Source of the DNA: a virus
DNA: 37,814 bases
Strand: one strand, 5' to 3'
Virus record (IMG/VR): IMGVR_UViG_3300009129_000041
Coordinates: 1 to 37,814 of that record
Of this stretch, positions 28,358 through 37,811 are shown piece by piece; position 1 is the first letter of the stretch; every line of letters starts with the position of its first letter. A program made the translations under genes and the position numbers. Below the pieces are notes generated by a model. It was not told where the DNA came from and did no database searches. It saw only the letters and a program-made list of their open reading frames with translations.

Positions 28358-28386
28358 ATTATATACGCATTATTAAAATAAGTCAA
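28358..28386 (-). promoter_or_regulatory. Main early promoter (TTGACT-N17-TATAAT)
   Basis: -35 TTGACT at 28381-28386, 17-bp AT-rich spacer, -10 TATAAT at 28358-28363, ~30 bases before the first early gene. It starts immediately beyond the late-unit terminator, which marks the border between the last virion gene and the early genes. Confidence 0.9.
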
Positions 28387-28402
28387 TATTTATTTATAGG
28401 CA

Positions 28403-28428
28403 GAAAAAAGCCCCGGTTAAGGGGCTTG
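28403..28428 (-). terminator. Rho-independent terminator at the end of the late unit
   Basis: AAGCCCC-TTAA-CCGGGGCTTTTTT: a 6-7 bp GC-rich stem (AGCCCC/GGGGCT) and six T, ten bases after the stop of the 799-aa spike gene. It insulates the early promoter from late read-through. Confidence 0.92.
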
Positions 28429-28438
28429 TTAGTCTTTG

Positions 28439-30838
28439 TTAAAGTTTTACCCATGCGCCGCCTTGCCTGCCATAAAACCCAGCTCCAGAGCCAGGGTTGA
28501 AGCTGGTCCCATCCGCGTAAATCATTAAGCCATCAACAATGTTTGAGGGGGCTGCAGTTAGTATCTGAACCTCTAAACCATCCCCGGCCTTAAGCCTTGA
28601 TCTCGGTGATGAATAACTTGTATCGACACCAGTAGCAACTTTAGGATAAGTGCCGTCTCTGGTAAATCTAAGTAATTGAAGCCCAACAAAAGTGGTTTGT
28701 GTTGTTGGTGTTATGCCTCCACCCGCATCAATCATTAAATTGGCAATACCACCAGAGGATAAAAGACCGTTAGTAAAATCAATACTGGCATCCTTAATTT
28801 TATAGGTTTGACCGCCTATCGCGACTGTACAAGTGAGATCATCTAATCTTTGTAAAGCTGAAGCCACAGGCGTACTGGTGTCTGGATCGTTAACAGTGCC
28901 TATTACTTCGGTGTAAGTAACATCACCTATTAAGCCATCCTCTAAGATAGGCTCTGTGCTTGGCATAATATACTGATTACCATTACCTCTTACCTCATAG
29001 TTATCTGGGAGATTAGAAATCAAGCCAAATTCAAATGATTCACCTTGTGAAACCTGAGTGGTATAGCCGTTTGTTCGAATGTGTGTGTTATCAATTATCC
29101 TTACTGTTCCAGAAACCAACTGACCTTCAAAGTCCACAAAAGGCTCTCCGGCAACCGCTGAATCTTGAGTAGATATCGCGCGATTATCTCTTACCTCGAT
29201 ATTGGTTAAACTTGTCGATGATGCTTGATACTTAATGTAATTTGACCGACTAATATTAAATACATTATTTGAAAGGTAGACGTTCGATGCGTTAGCGGTG
29301 CCACCAGTAATAAACCCTGAAACGCCGTCAAAAGTATTGTTCCTTACTTGAATCTCAGAACCGCCAAAAGTAACACCTTCATACCGTATAGCATAAATAG
29401 TGCCGTTGCTTCCATCTGTCGCATCAATAAGATTCCCGTCAACCACAACGTCATTACAGTCTCTTATCGATAAGTCGCCGTTTTGTATCCAAATATTACC
29501 CTCAATATTAACTTTATTAAGTTCTTGTGCATAAACGGCATGACCGTTATTGTTTCCTGCAATAAACTCACCGGTATTATTACTAATATCAATAATTGAG
29601 CCTTGTACAGCAAAGAAAAATCCACCCCTGCCAGTAATATTGACGTATTCGATATTGTTTTCAGTAATACTCATTGCTGAGCAATTACTGGAGAATATCG
29701 AGGTTACGCCGCCGTTAGCTGTTGAGTTGCCGCATTCGTTTCTATGGATATCGACGTTTCTAGTGCCTGAACCAGAAAACAAGTCAACACCATCAACTCT
29801 ATTATCATTAACCTTTACCCGCTTACAATTTTCGACATAAGCTAAAACCCCAATAAGGACTTCATCGTCAATAGGGCCGGTCCCTGGTGCTGCAGGACTA
29901 GGGTTAACAATAAAGCCATCGTCCGACTTGCAATTATTAACCGTAATATCATTACAAGTAATAAAAGATAATACTCTACTGTAAACTGGCCCTGGCCAAG
30001 TAATCGAATACTCGGTAACCCCCATGTCAAAACTTAGCTGAGGCGAGCCTTTTATTGTCACGTTATCGCAAGTTGTGAAGCGAATTAGTTCAGTTTGAGG
30101 GGAAGTACCTAAAATAGTAGCGTTGCCGCTTATAGTGAAATTGCTTTTACTAGTGATCTGAATATTACTTATTAAAATACTTCCTGAGCCTTTTTCTATT
30201 ATCAGTTCACTATTATTATCCGCTACAAACTCAATGGCGTTTTTCAATGCCGCTGTGTCGTCTGTAACTCCATCCGAGACAACACCTAACGCAATAGAAG
30301 AGTTTTTTTGCTTGTTGCGGTATTCGTACTGAATAGATCCATCAGTTGAAGATTGTAAAATATCATACCCATTAGCAGTTAATCCGGTCTTAGCATCAAA
30401 GATGCCACTTGCTCTATCAGCTACCGCAAACGCTTCTCCAACGCTCACGCCATTTCTATCAATTAGGTTTTGAGCGGTATCGATATTAACTATATCGTTA
30501 CTAACATCTGAGGTTAGCCCTTGAGAATACGTTAACCCCGCGGTTGTGGCAATATTTTCATAAGCAGCAGAAGTCCCACCCAATACATTTAAGTCAATTA
30601 TTCCTGCTTCCTCTAAAACTAACTCATATTCATTGCCAGAAGCATCACTTAACTTAATGTCATTTAAGGATAATGGATCTTGAGAAACTGCTATTACGTT
30701 CCCGGTAGCTTTCCATCGAGCTCCACCAACACCGCCAGATGTCGTATAGCCAAAGGTTTTAATAATCTCTCCAACAGATACCGCGCTAACTGTCACGCGA
30801 CTGTTTATAAAATCATTAGTAGTATTAAAATTTAACAT
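28439..30838 (-). CDS. Tail spike-like beta-helix protein, last late gene (799 aa)
   Basis: Residues ~1-170 are an N-terminal adaptor region (FGYTTSGGVGGARWKATGN near 30-48). From ~180 (SIALGVVSDGVTDDTAALKN, the usual lead-in of phage pectin-lyase-like spikes) to ~640 it is a right-handed beta-helix with many short strands and Asn turns (ENNIEYVNITGRGGFFF, NNTGEFIAGNNNGHAVY). The last ~60 residues (ADGTSFNPGSGAGFYGRQGG) form a C-terminal tip. A polysaccharide-binding or -degrading receptor spike is likely. It shares an 18-bp leader motif with the head-binding protein gene upstream. Confidence 0.85.
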   Translation of the reverse strand: MLNFNTTNDFINSRVTVSAVSVGEIIKTFGYTTSGGVGGARWKATGNVIAVSQDPLSLNDIKLSDASGNEYELVLEEAGIIDLNVLGGTSAAYENIATTAGLTYSQGLTSDVSNDIVNIDTAQNLIDRNGVSVGEAFAVADRASGIFDAKTGLTANGYDILQSSTDGSIQYEYRNKQKNSSIALGVVSDGVTDDTAALKNAIEFVADNNSELIIEKGSGSILISNIQITSKSNFTISGNATILGTSPQTELIRFTTCDNVTIKGSPQLSFDMGVTEYSITWPGPVYSRVLSFITCNDITVNNCKSDDGFIVNPSPAAPGTGPIDDEVLIGVLAYVENCKRVKVNDNRVDGVDLFSGSGTRNVDIHRNECGNSTANGGVTSIFSSNCSAMSITENNIEYVNITGRGGFFFAVQGSIIDISNNTGEFIAGNNNGHAVYAQELNKVNIEGNIWIQNGDLSIRDCNDVVVDGNLIDATDGSNGTIYAIRYEGVTFGGSEIQVRNNTFDGVSGFITGGTANASNVYLSNNVFNISRSNYIKYQASSTSLTNIEVRDNRAISTQDSAVAGEPFVDFEGQLVSGTVRIIDNTHIRTNGYTTQVSQGESFEFGLISNLPDNYEVRGNGNQYIMPSTEPILEDGLIGDVTYTEVIGTVNDPDTSTPVASALQRLDDLTCTVAIGGQTYKIKDASIDFTNGLLSSGGIANLMIDAGGGITPTTQTTFVGLQLLRFTRDGTYPKVATGVDTSYSSPRSRLKAGDGLEVQILTAAPSNIVDGLMIYADGTSFNPGSGAGFYGRQGGAWVKL

Positions 30839-30847
30839 GTTCGCCTC

Positions 30848-30865
30848 TTGGTTTGGTTTTGGCTT
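30848..30865 (-). repeat. 18-bp leader repeat of two tail genes (copy 2 at 32395-32412)
   Basis: The minus-strand AAGCCAAAACCAAACCAA occurs identically just upstream of the 799-aa spike (30848-30865) and of the head-binding protein (32395-32412). Each is followed directly by an AGGC Shine-Dalgarno region (GAGGC, AAGGC). It looks like a shared translation-enhancing leader or the trace of a cassette exchange. Confidence 0.9.
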
Positions 30866-30868
30866 TCA

Positions 30869-31219
30869 TTAAAGTTCGAATTCAAATGTAAAATCAACAT
30901 TAATATCGGCAGTTGTCGTATTGGTTAGGCTATCTTCTACAGTCACACGCCAAGTCGATTGCTGAAAAACTCCATTACTTGATTGAGCTGAAAAAGTAAC
31001 CATGTCGCTAGTATCATCGCTAATAGTAATTGGGTCGCCACTTAACTTAAGCCATGAGTACGTAAAAGGGGCGGTTCCAGCATTTACGTTAACAGTAGCA
31101 ACAGGGCTAGTAGCACTTCCAGGCGGAGATACTTCTGATATTCCAGAAGGGGTTATAAAAGCACTATAAACTTGTATCGCACCAACACTGCCTAGGGATT
31201 TAGCTGCACCTACACTCAT
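30869..31219 (-). CDS. Ig-like tail-associated protein (116 aa)
   Basis: TAPFTYSWLKLSGDPITISD, then FSAQSSNGVFQQSTWRVTVE are typical of Ig/PKD-like beta-sandwiches of phage surface proteins (Y-W-x-pattern). ATGA overlap with the head-binding protein gene. It probably decorates or links the spike. No signal peptide. Confidence 0.75.
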   Translation of the reverse strand: MSVGAAKSLGSVGAIQVYSAFITPSGISEVSPPGSATSPVATVNVNAGTAPFTYSWLKLSGDPITISDDTSDMVTFSAQSSNGVFQQSTWRVTVEDSLTNTTTADINVDFTFEFEL

Positions 31220-32382
31220 TTAATATCCTGCCCAATCGTAGCGCCTTCCCAAGTAACACCTCCGTCCCAAGTGGTAAACGTGTACCTATCAACAGCATTA
31301 GGAGCAACGGTAAAAGTAGGTATCACCCCTCCAGGCCATTTAACCGAAGCTCCCCACGTAATACCCCAACCACCAACACCGTCTTGAACCACTCTTACAT
31401 TAACTGTGCTAGCTAGCGCAGAGTCAGGGTTGAAGTTTGCGAATGTAACGGAAGCAATATTTTCAGTAATGGTAACTGTTTGGGAAACACCCTCGTCTAG
31501 ATCAATAGTCAATACACCTGCAGCAATAGCGGGAGAACCAATTATTTCTGCGTAATTCTGAAATCTGTAATAATTTGATTGAAGCGATAGTTGTAAGGTG
31601 CCATTTAAATCAATGTAATTAACCCCGTCATTTGGAAAGGCAGTAGCTATTACAGAGTATTTATCCCCACCAAGGCCGTCATTAGCCGAAGCGTTACCGT
31701 TTAATGTAACCGTATCCCCAGCAGAAACATTACCATTCGTTGCGGCTGCTTGAGCTGCTGTCACGTCATCAAAAACAAGTAAAGGATTGGCATCTTCATT
31801 AACAGGAACTAACTGGCCTAATGGGTCGTTTTGTCTAAACTGAATAACGTCACCAGCGTTTCTTGAACTGGTTAGTGTAATTTGTTGAGGCCCGGTTACT
31901 GTGTAATCACTAGGATTATAGAGCCATCCTTGATCGCCAATACCGCCAATAGGCGTGTAATAAGGTAGAGATTCGTTAGCACCTAAATTAGTTAGGTTAA
32001 TAACTGTTTGTCCTGCAGTTAGCGTAATGTCTTCAGTAGCTACAACGCCACTAAAACCTTGACTACCATCTTCAGGATTAGTGATTCTAGGAAAATAATA
32101 AACCTGAGTGTCATCGCTTCTATCAGCGGCATAAGAAAAATCACCGTCAATAGAAAGTATTACTGGAGAGCCGTTATAAGTAGGACTACCGCCCGAATTG
32201 GTAGAAATAGGTTGAGCTAGATTTACCTCTGAACCGTTTTCTAAAACACCTTTAACAAGTTTTTGATTAGCCGCTATTCTTGGGTCGGTATCGACTACGC
32301 CAAAATATAGTTTTCCGTTAAACACGGCCCTTGAAGTAACAGAATCTGGTACATATTGCGGTTGTAGCTGAATTTGAGTCAT
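31216..32382 (-). CDS. P22 tailspike-type head-binding protein without a catalytic beta-helix (388 aa)
   Basis: The first ~105 residues match the P22 gp9 head-binding domain: SRAVFNGKLYFGVVDTDPRI, then ANQKLVKGVLENGSEV, AQPISTNSGGSPTYNGSPV (family: ANGKIYIGQIDTDP...ANQIPVY...Q-LINAAGK-VYNG). From ~105 a different beta-rich region follows (VVATEDITLTAGQT), with a C-terminal module (VVQDGVGGWGITWGASVKWPG) common in phage surface proteins. There is no beta-helix, so the spike is split, with the beta-helix encoded separately two genes on. Confidence 0.85.
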   Translation of the reverse strand: MTQIQLQPQYVPDSVTSRAVFNGKLYFGVVDTDPRIAANQKLVKGVLENGSEVNLAQPISTNSGGSPTYNGSPVILSIDGDFSYAADRSDDTQVYYFPRITNPEDGSQGFSGVVATEDITLTAGQTVINLTNLGANESLPYYTPIGGIGDQGWLYNPSDYTVTGPQQITLTSSRNAGDVIQFRQNDPLGQLVPVNEDANPLLVFDDVTAAQAAATNGNVSAGDTVTLNGNASANDGLGGDKYSVIATAFPNDGVNYIDLNGTLQLSLQSNYYRFQNYAEIIGSPAIAAGVLTIDLDEGVSQTVTITENIASVTFANFNPDSALASTVNVRVVQDGVGGWGITWGASVKWPGGVIPTFTVAPNAVDRYTFTTWDGGVTWEGATIGQDIK

Positions 32383-32417
32383 ATCTTTTGCCTTTTGGTT
32401 TGGTTTTGGCTTGTAAC

Positions 32418-34154
32418 TTACTTTATCAATTCTTCAATAGATTTTAATGCTGCGTCTTCATTAATATTCCTTGCTTTGTCATAAGCCTTTCTTAAGCTTT
32501 CGTCAATAAGAGAGCCTTTACTCATTGGTAACTCGCCAACACCCCGCCTAACAGCCGAATCGATATCAGTTCTTCCTATTCTAGGGAAAGCATCATCAAT
32601 TATCTGAGCAAAAAGCGCTTGTGCATCAATACTGTCTTTAAAGTTGCCACCATATTTATTGGCTAATGCGTCTATGCCATCTACAGCATTCATCAAATCA
32701 GTTCTGGTTTGAGAGTTGCCCATCAGTCTCCTTAGTAATGTGCCAAGTCTTTTGTCAGCGTTAGGCCCTAGCAAATCAAATCTCTTTCCAGAAATAGACT
32801 GCAAGCTATCAATCATATCAATCGTTTCGGCATATCTTGCATTTGCGTCAGCATAATTATCAGAAGACTTGGCTAACTGCTCATTAATTCCGCTTCTAAG
32901 CTTTTTTAGCGCGCCTTCAACCTTGCTATCGATAGCTGTCGATGTTTTACCATAAGAAACATTGTCATCAATAAATCGCTTCATTCTATGAAGGTTGTAA
33001 CCGTCTCTAGATTTAGTTGACTTGAGCCGATCAACTATATTTTTAATAGCTTCTTTACCCCCAACAACATCAGAGGCCTTAAAATTAGGGTTTAGGTTTT
33101 TATCAAAATCCACCCCCATCTCGCTTAGGTCATTGATAAAATCATCGACTTGACTGGATATATCTACTCGCGAACCTCTTAGCTCTTTCTTTGCAACTCT
33201 ATCAATATCAGAGCCAGCCTGACGATTAATTTTCTTTATATGCTTAAATCTATCAAGCAGTGAATCGCCTGCAACATCGCTTGGTCTAGCCCTTACATCT
33301 AAAGGGGAAGCCTTCGCTTTACGGTATGTCTTTATCATATTCCGCATTTTTATCTTATCGACAAGGCTTGACTGATTGATTGCTGTGGCTACACCCTCAT
33401 CAAATCCCTGTTTAACAGCCTCGCTAATGCCTTTTACATTCTTGGCTGTTTTTAACGCTGGAGCTGCGCCTCGCTCAGTTACTTTAAGTGTTTTTTGTGC
33501 AAGGCTTTTTGTTAAAGGGCTAGCTTTTATTTTTAATGGTGCAATCATAGATGCGCCTGTTGCCGCTGTTTCTGGCAACGCCTCTCCAATAGCAGCGCCT
33601 GCAGATTCAGCTTGTTGCTTAAATTGTTGTAATTGTGGGTCATCAGACATACCAATAAGACCTACCGGGTCAGCAACCATACCTCCGGTTCTTCGCGTTA
33701 CCTCAGTAGTAATATCCTGTAGTGTTTTAGCGCCTTCGACAATAGTATCAATACCAGGGATTTGAGAGATATAGTCAATAGCCGAACCTAAGTCTTGAGC
33801 TACAGCCTGACCTCTCTCGCTTAATTCAGGAGTTACTTGAGCTTGCATTTCCCTCGCTGCCTGACCACCAGCAAGACCGCCTTCACCTCGCAGCAATTGA
33901 CCTATACCAGCACCGCCAGCAGCCATTTTAGCGGGAATATCGCTAGCGACCTGTCCAAATACTTCTCCAGCACCTCGAAGATAATCTATAGCTTGCCCTG
34001 GTGCTGCCATCACAGTTCTAGCAAGAGATAAGTCCTGCTGTGCAGGTTGAGATTGCATTTTTCTGATTTCAGCAGCCAACATACGAGCAGCCTGCTCATC
34101 ACCAGCTTTATCTGCGTTAATTAATGCGTTTTGTAGTTGCTCAAGGGTTGCCAT
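32418..34154 (-). CDS. DNA-ejection protein, gp16-like (578 aa)
   Basis: It is the last of three ejection-type proteins, expected to leave the capsid with the DNA and help cross the host envelope. Ala/Gln/Gly-rich N-terminal third with amphipathic helices (ARTVMAAPGQAIDYLRGAGE, DITTEVTRRTGGMVADP). From ~200 it becomes a Lys/Asp/Arg-rich helical rod (MRNMIKTYRKAKASPLDVRA, INEQLAKSSDNYADANARYA) with no enzyme motif visible. The start overlaps the 389-aa gene by 14 nt. The gp16 name follows position and composition. Confidence 0.72.
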   Translation of the reverse strand: MATLEQLQNALINADKAGDEQAARMLAAEIRKMQSQPAQQDLSLARTVMAAPGQAIDYLRGAGEVFGQVASDIPAKMAAGGAGIGQLLRGEGGLAGGQAAREMQAQVTPELSERGQAVAQDLGSAIDYISQIPGIDTIVEGAKTLQDITTEVTRRTGGMVADPVGLIGMSDDPQLQQFKQQAESAGAAIGEALPETAATGASMIAPLKIKASPLTKSLAQKTLKVTERGAAPALKTAKNVKGISEAVKQGFDEGVATAINQSSLVDKIKMRNMIKTYRKAKASPLDVRARPSDVAGDSLLDRFKHIKKINRQAGSDIDRVAKKELRGSRVDISSQVDDFINDLSEMGVDFDKNLNPNFKASDVVGGKEAIKNIVDRLKSTKSRDGYNLHRMKRFIDDNVSYGKTSTAIDSKVEGALKKLRSGINEQLAKSSDNYADANARYAETIDMIDSLQSISGKRFDLLGPNADKRLGTLLRRLMGNSQTRTDLMNAVDGIDALANKYGGNFKDSIDAQALFAQIIDDAFPRIGRTDIDSAVRRGVGELPMSKGSLIDESLRKAYDKARNINEDAALKSIEELIK

Positions 34155-35310
34155 ATTTATTTAATAAATCTTCAATGCTTGGTTGTTGGATGTCTTGCTC
34201 TACTGGTTGTTGAGGTTGCTGCCCTTGTTGACGTTTTTTCATCCTCAAGAAGCTGGCCACTGTACCGCCTTGATCTAAATGTTCAATCTGCTCTTCAAAG
34301 TAAGCTCTTAGCTTTTCCTGAGCTGCTCGCTTTCTACCTAAATAATCCTTTAGCTCTTCCTCGTTAAGACCAGTATCCAAAGCGGTTTCTTTAGCTAGTT
34401 TAAGCTCGCCTTCGCTTAAAGCGCCAAAAGTAACAGATCCGATAACATCTAACGCCAATTCATTTTGAATTTGATTAAGCTCTCTTGACGCCGCTTTAAT
34501 ACTAGGAAAGAATTTGCCCTCTACAACACCAGTCTTGGCGCCTCTATCTAATGCATCTAAGGCTCTATCTATGTTTCCGATGTTTTTATTGATTTTACCT
34601 ATAGTTTCAAAGCCCATATCAATGTATTTTGCTCTTGATGCGCCAGTAGCTTCTGCAAATTTTTCTTGCTGTTTAATCAAAGCATTAGCATCAGCTAAGT
34701 TCTTTACATCACCGCTTTCTATCGCAGATAGCACCGCATTACTCATGGCGCGACCCCTTAGCCCTGCTTTAACTAGACGCGCATTTTTTTGCTGCTCCGG
34801 AGTAAAATCTTTAATCAAGTCTTCAAACGCTCTAGTTTCTGCTGGAATCGCTTGTGCAGCTTGGGTTAAATCCAAACCTTGTTGCTTTAAAAACAAATTC
34901 GCAGCTAGATCGAACTGCTCATCTGTCATATTTTGTTCGTCTTCACCGAAATCAATTTGGTCATCAAGAAAGAATCTTTCTTTAAGGATCTCTCTTTCCA
35001 TAGAGCCTGGTTCGCTTCCGGCCCACTGAATAGCTGCACCTCTTGTAGCCTCTAGCCGACCTTCTTTCTCTAATTGACGCGCATTCTCTTCCATGCTCAT
35101 CGCAAGATTAGGATTAAGAGAAAACAATCTATCCATGGCCGCTTGATCACCTTGTCTAGCCCCCATCAAAGCCTCTTGCATTTCAGCTTGTCTAGCCTCT
35201 AAATCTTCTTGGGCCTGCTTTCGCTCTAAGGTCTGACCCAATTGCTGGATACCTCGACCTAAATCAAAACCACCTAAAGGAGTGATGCTAAAAGGATTTC
35301 CGTTAGCCAT
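34141..35310 (-). CDS. DNA-ejection protein, gp20-like (389 aa)
   Basis: Long alpha-helical protein with Gln/Glu/Ala bias (GIQQLGQTLERKQAQEDLEA at the start, FAEATGASRAKYIDMGFETI near 215, EEQIEHLDQGGTVASFL near 345), and a Gln-rich end (KKRQQGQQPQQPVEQDIQQ). The composition and the middle position among the three ejection-protein genes resemble P22 gp20. No catalytic motif. Confidence 0.72.
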   Translation of the reverse strand: MANGNPFSITPLGGFDLGRGIQQLGQTLERKQAQEDLEARQAEMQEALMGARQGDQAAMDRLFSLNPNLAMSMEENARQLEKEGRLEATRGAAIQWAGSEPGSMEREILKERFFLDDQIDFGEDEQNMTDEQFDLAANLFLKQQGLDLTQAAQAIPAETRAFEDLIKDFTPEQQKNARLVKAGLRGRAMSNAVLSAIESGDVKNLADANALIKQQEKFAEATGASRAKYIDMGFETIGKINKNIGNIDRALDALDRGAKTGVVEGKFFPSIKAASRELNQIQNELALDVIGSVTFGALSEGELKLAKETALDTGLNEEELKDYLGRKRAAQEKLRAYFEEQIEHLDQGGTVASFLRMKKRQQGQQPQQPVEQDIQQPSIEDLLNKYGNP

Positions 35311-36064
35311 TAATCAATGCCCCGTAATTAACTTTACGATATTCACCGTCATAAAAAACCAAGTCTGGGCGAGACTCTTCAACCTCTTGAGCTAATACAC
35401 CGACAGAATTACCAGACAATCCCAATTCCCCTGCTTTATCATTCCAATCCCAAGAATATAAATCAAATCCACCAAGCTTTCGGTTTAACGGCTTAATGTT
35501 TTCTTTTAGTCTTACATCAGAAAATAAGCCCGCAAGACCTAATCCAGCACTTAAAACCTGACCGCCTAGATTTTGCCCTGCTTGAGCTGAAGCAATACCA
35601 GCCTGACCAACGTTCTGACCCATCATATTTAATTGGTTGGCAATATTCCCGGTGTTTAAAGGAAGTCCTGCAAGTCCTTGTAAACCGCCTATACGTTGTC
35701 CGACTAGCCCTTGAAGAACAGCTTGATTGCTTCGAGATAAGTCTTGCGCAACATTACCCGAACGAGTTAACCCCATAGCTCCAGCTCTATCAAGAACACC
35801 TTCTTGCCCAGTTTGAATCATCTGTTGGTAAAAGGGGGATTCTTGAACTTGCGATATCAGCTCTTGTTGGGCGCCTGGGTCACCGCTATAAAATCCTTGA
35901 AGTGCCTGTAGAGCTTGATTTCTTGCTTGCAAAGGAAGCTTATCAATCTCTTTCATGTAATCAAAAGCTTCTCGTTGAAAAGCTAGCTGGGCGGCTGAAG
36001 ATCGGCGAATATCCTTGCCAGGATCGCCAAACAACATCTTCCCAATTCCTGAAAATAAACCCAT
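35303..36064 (-). CDS. Ejection/tail protein, gp7-like, with S74-chaperone-like C-terminus (253 aa)
   Basis: Residues 1-170 are Ala/Gln/Gly-rich and helical (AAQLAFQREAFDYMKEIDK, GMTRSGNVAQDLSRSNQAV, with Gly-Leu repeats) and resemble the first ejection gene of P22-like phages. The last ~75 residues (FSDVRLKENIKPLNRKLGGF, then GVLAQEVEESRPDLV) match the core of the intramolecular chaperone/S74-type tail-fibre domain. Its presence at the end of an ejection-type protein is unusual. It precedes the gp20-like gene with an 8-nt overlap. Confidence 0.72.
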   Translation of the reverse strand: MGLFSGIGKMLFGDPGKDIRRSSAAQLAFQREAFDYMKEIDKLPLQARNQALQALQGFYSGDPGAQQELISQVQESPFYQQMIQTGQEGVLDRAGAMGLTRSGNVAQDLSRSNQAVLQGLVGQRIGGLQGLAGLPLNTGNIANQLNMMGQNVGQAGIASAQAGQNLGGQVLSAGLGLAGLFSDVRLKENIKPLNRKLGGFDLYSWDWNDKAGELGLSGNSVGVLAQEVEESRPDLVFYDGEYRKVNYGALING

Positions 36065-36105
36065 AATTTCACCTATAATTTACGGTTTTCAATAGTTTAA
36101 CACAA

Positions 36106-36393
36106 TTAAGGAACACTTACCCATCCAGTATCAGCTCCAAAAGTCGGGTTAAAATACAATACATTAGGACCAGTTAAGTCCACATACATTAAAGAATAAT
36201 TGGCTGTCACAACCCCTTCTGGACTTCCAGTGCCAGACTGAGGGGATAAGCCGCCATCATTCAAGACGCTTAATAGCTCGGTAATGTCGAGCTTTGATCC
36301 CATATAATCCTCAACAAAATTGTCAGACCACGCCGGCTGCTCTTCCGAACAAGAAGCCCAATCAGCAATGGTTTGTCTAGTGTCGATTGTCAC
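36106..36393 (-). CDS. Small virion-associated protein (95 aa)
   Basis: It overlaps the nozzle gene (ATGA) and stands where P22-like phages have the tail-needle gene, but is far too short and lacks a trimeric coiled coil. The second half (SGTGSPEGVVTANYSLMYVD, then GADTGWVSVP) matches a short C-terminal module found in many phage surface proteins. A tail plug or cap is a positional guess. Confidence 0.65.
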   Translation of the reverse strand: MTIDTRQTIADWASCSEEQPAWSDNFVEDYMGSKLDITELLSVLNDGGLSPQSGTGSPEGVVTANYSLMYVDLTGPNVLYFNPTFGADTGWVSVP

Positions 36394-37811
36394 GAGAAAG
36401 TCACCTCTAACTTACTTAAAGCGGTTCTTCCGTCAGCCACTATTCTGAACTTAAAATTAAACTCATCCCTTATATAACCTATTCTCCTAGCAATAAACCG
36501 AGTGTTGTAATTATTTATTCTACTAATAGGAATGACAGCCTCTTGACTAAATACTACGCCGTCATAACTAATCGAAAAGAAACAATCTACATCACCAGTA
36601 GAAAAACCAGGAAGCGAATCAAGTTCAATTTTATCAATGCTTTGACGCTCCAGCTGTACGATCGGAGTATAAAATATCTCTTCAATTTGGTCGCCATACT
36701 GTAAATTAGTTGTATTGTCTAACTGGCCAATACGCGAATCCAGCCTATCGCCGTAAATCCACTTAGAGATACGAGGGTCATATACCCCGTTAATAGCGCG
36801 CCAAGGGTTGTCGCCTGCTATATCGGTCTTAACAAGAGTCCAAGCCATTCTAGTGCCGGCTATCTTGGCTACTGTGTGACTGTAAAGTAACGTATGTCGC
36901 GGCAGGTGAATAATAACAAACTTCTCTCTATCCTCTACCCGGGCTTCCATGACTAAGCCAGCCAATTCAGAATCAGTGTATTCAGCTAGTATCTTATCGA
37001 TTTCGCGGGTCGCTATAGTTTGCTCTGTGCCTCCGGCCAATATATGAACTGATGGAGATTCTTCTTTCCGATTGCCTACTATAAATATTTGACCATCCAT
37101 CTCACACTTGGCGTGAGTACCCACTATTCCAACCTTAACCGCTTTACCTTCAATTCTTCTGAATCTAAATAAAAATGCACCAGATGAGGTTGTGGTTGGT
37201 TGGTCGACAAACCATTCAGTAGTAAATCGATTAAATACGACAACTTGATTTTGCTTGTTCTTTAACAATCCAACCGTTCTATCAGGTGAGAATTCCGAAG
37301 TAGCGAATGCCTGAGGGTCAATCGCTTGTTCATTAGTTGAGTCAGTATGGTAAAGCGTTTCGCCGTCAGTAAAAAAATACACGCCGTTAATCCATACGGC
37401 GTCAATAGGACTGCCTAAGTCTGGGTCGAGAACTTCAGTTAAAGTTGACCCATCATAAAGCCAAAATCGACCACTAGAAACAATACCTTGGGTTAAAAAT
37501 GAATAAGGTAGTGAGGCTTGAGATGTGCCAGGTATTACACCAATAGTATTGGTGGAACCATCTGAATTAACTTCGACTAGTCTGTCACCAGATATTCTTA
37601 ATTGTGTTCTTTGTCTAGAATTGTAAATAGCGCCTCGATCAGTACCTTCAGCAGCACCAAACTCGCTTAACCCTGGATGTGAAAGCGTGTAACCTTCATC
37701 GCCTTTAATGTTTCTAGGGACGATTGTTCGGTTAACCATTAGTTGGTCACGGTAATCAACATTATCTGCTGATTTATCACCTAATGAAATTGGGATCTGT
37801 ACTTTTGGCAT
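36390..37811 (-). CDS. Packaged-DNA stabilisation protein / tail nozzle, P22 gp10 family
   Basis: In P22, gp10 forms the nozzle below the gp4 adaptor and seals the DNA in. The 473-aa sequence follows the family from the start: VDYRDQLMVNRTIVPRNIKG, then GYTLSHPGLSEFGAAEGTDR and GAIYNSRQRTQLRISGDRLV. It continues with beta-propeller blades (AVWINGVYFFTDGETLYHTD, NRFTTEWFVDQPT). P22 gp10 is 472 aa. Its start lies in the 119-bp end repeat. Confidence 0.9.
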   Translation of the reverse strand: MPKVQIPISLGDKSADNVDYRDQLMVNRTIVPRNIKGDEGYTLSHPGLSEFGAAEGTDRGAIYNSRQRTQLRISGDRLVEVNSDGSTNTIGVIPGTSQASLPYSFLTQGIVSSGRFWLYDGSTLTEVLDPDLGSPIDAVWINGVYFFTDGETLYHTDSTNEQAIDPQAFATSEFSPDRTVGLLKNKQNQVVVFNRFTTEWFVDQPTTTSSGAFLFRFRRIEGKAVKVGIVGTHAKCEMDGQIFIVGNRKEESPSVHILAGGTEQTIATREIDKILAEYTDSELAGLVMEARVEDREKFVIIHLPRHTLLYSHTVAKIAGTRMAWTLVKTDIAGDNPWRAINGVYDPRISKWIYGDRLDSRIGQLDNTTNLQYGDQIEEIFYTPIVQLERQSIDKIELDSLPGFSTGDVDCFFSISYDGVVFSQEAVIPISRINNYNTRFIARRIGYIRDEFNFKFRIVADGRTALSKLEVTFS

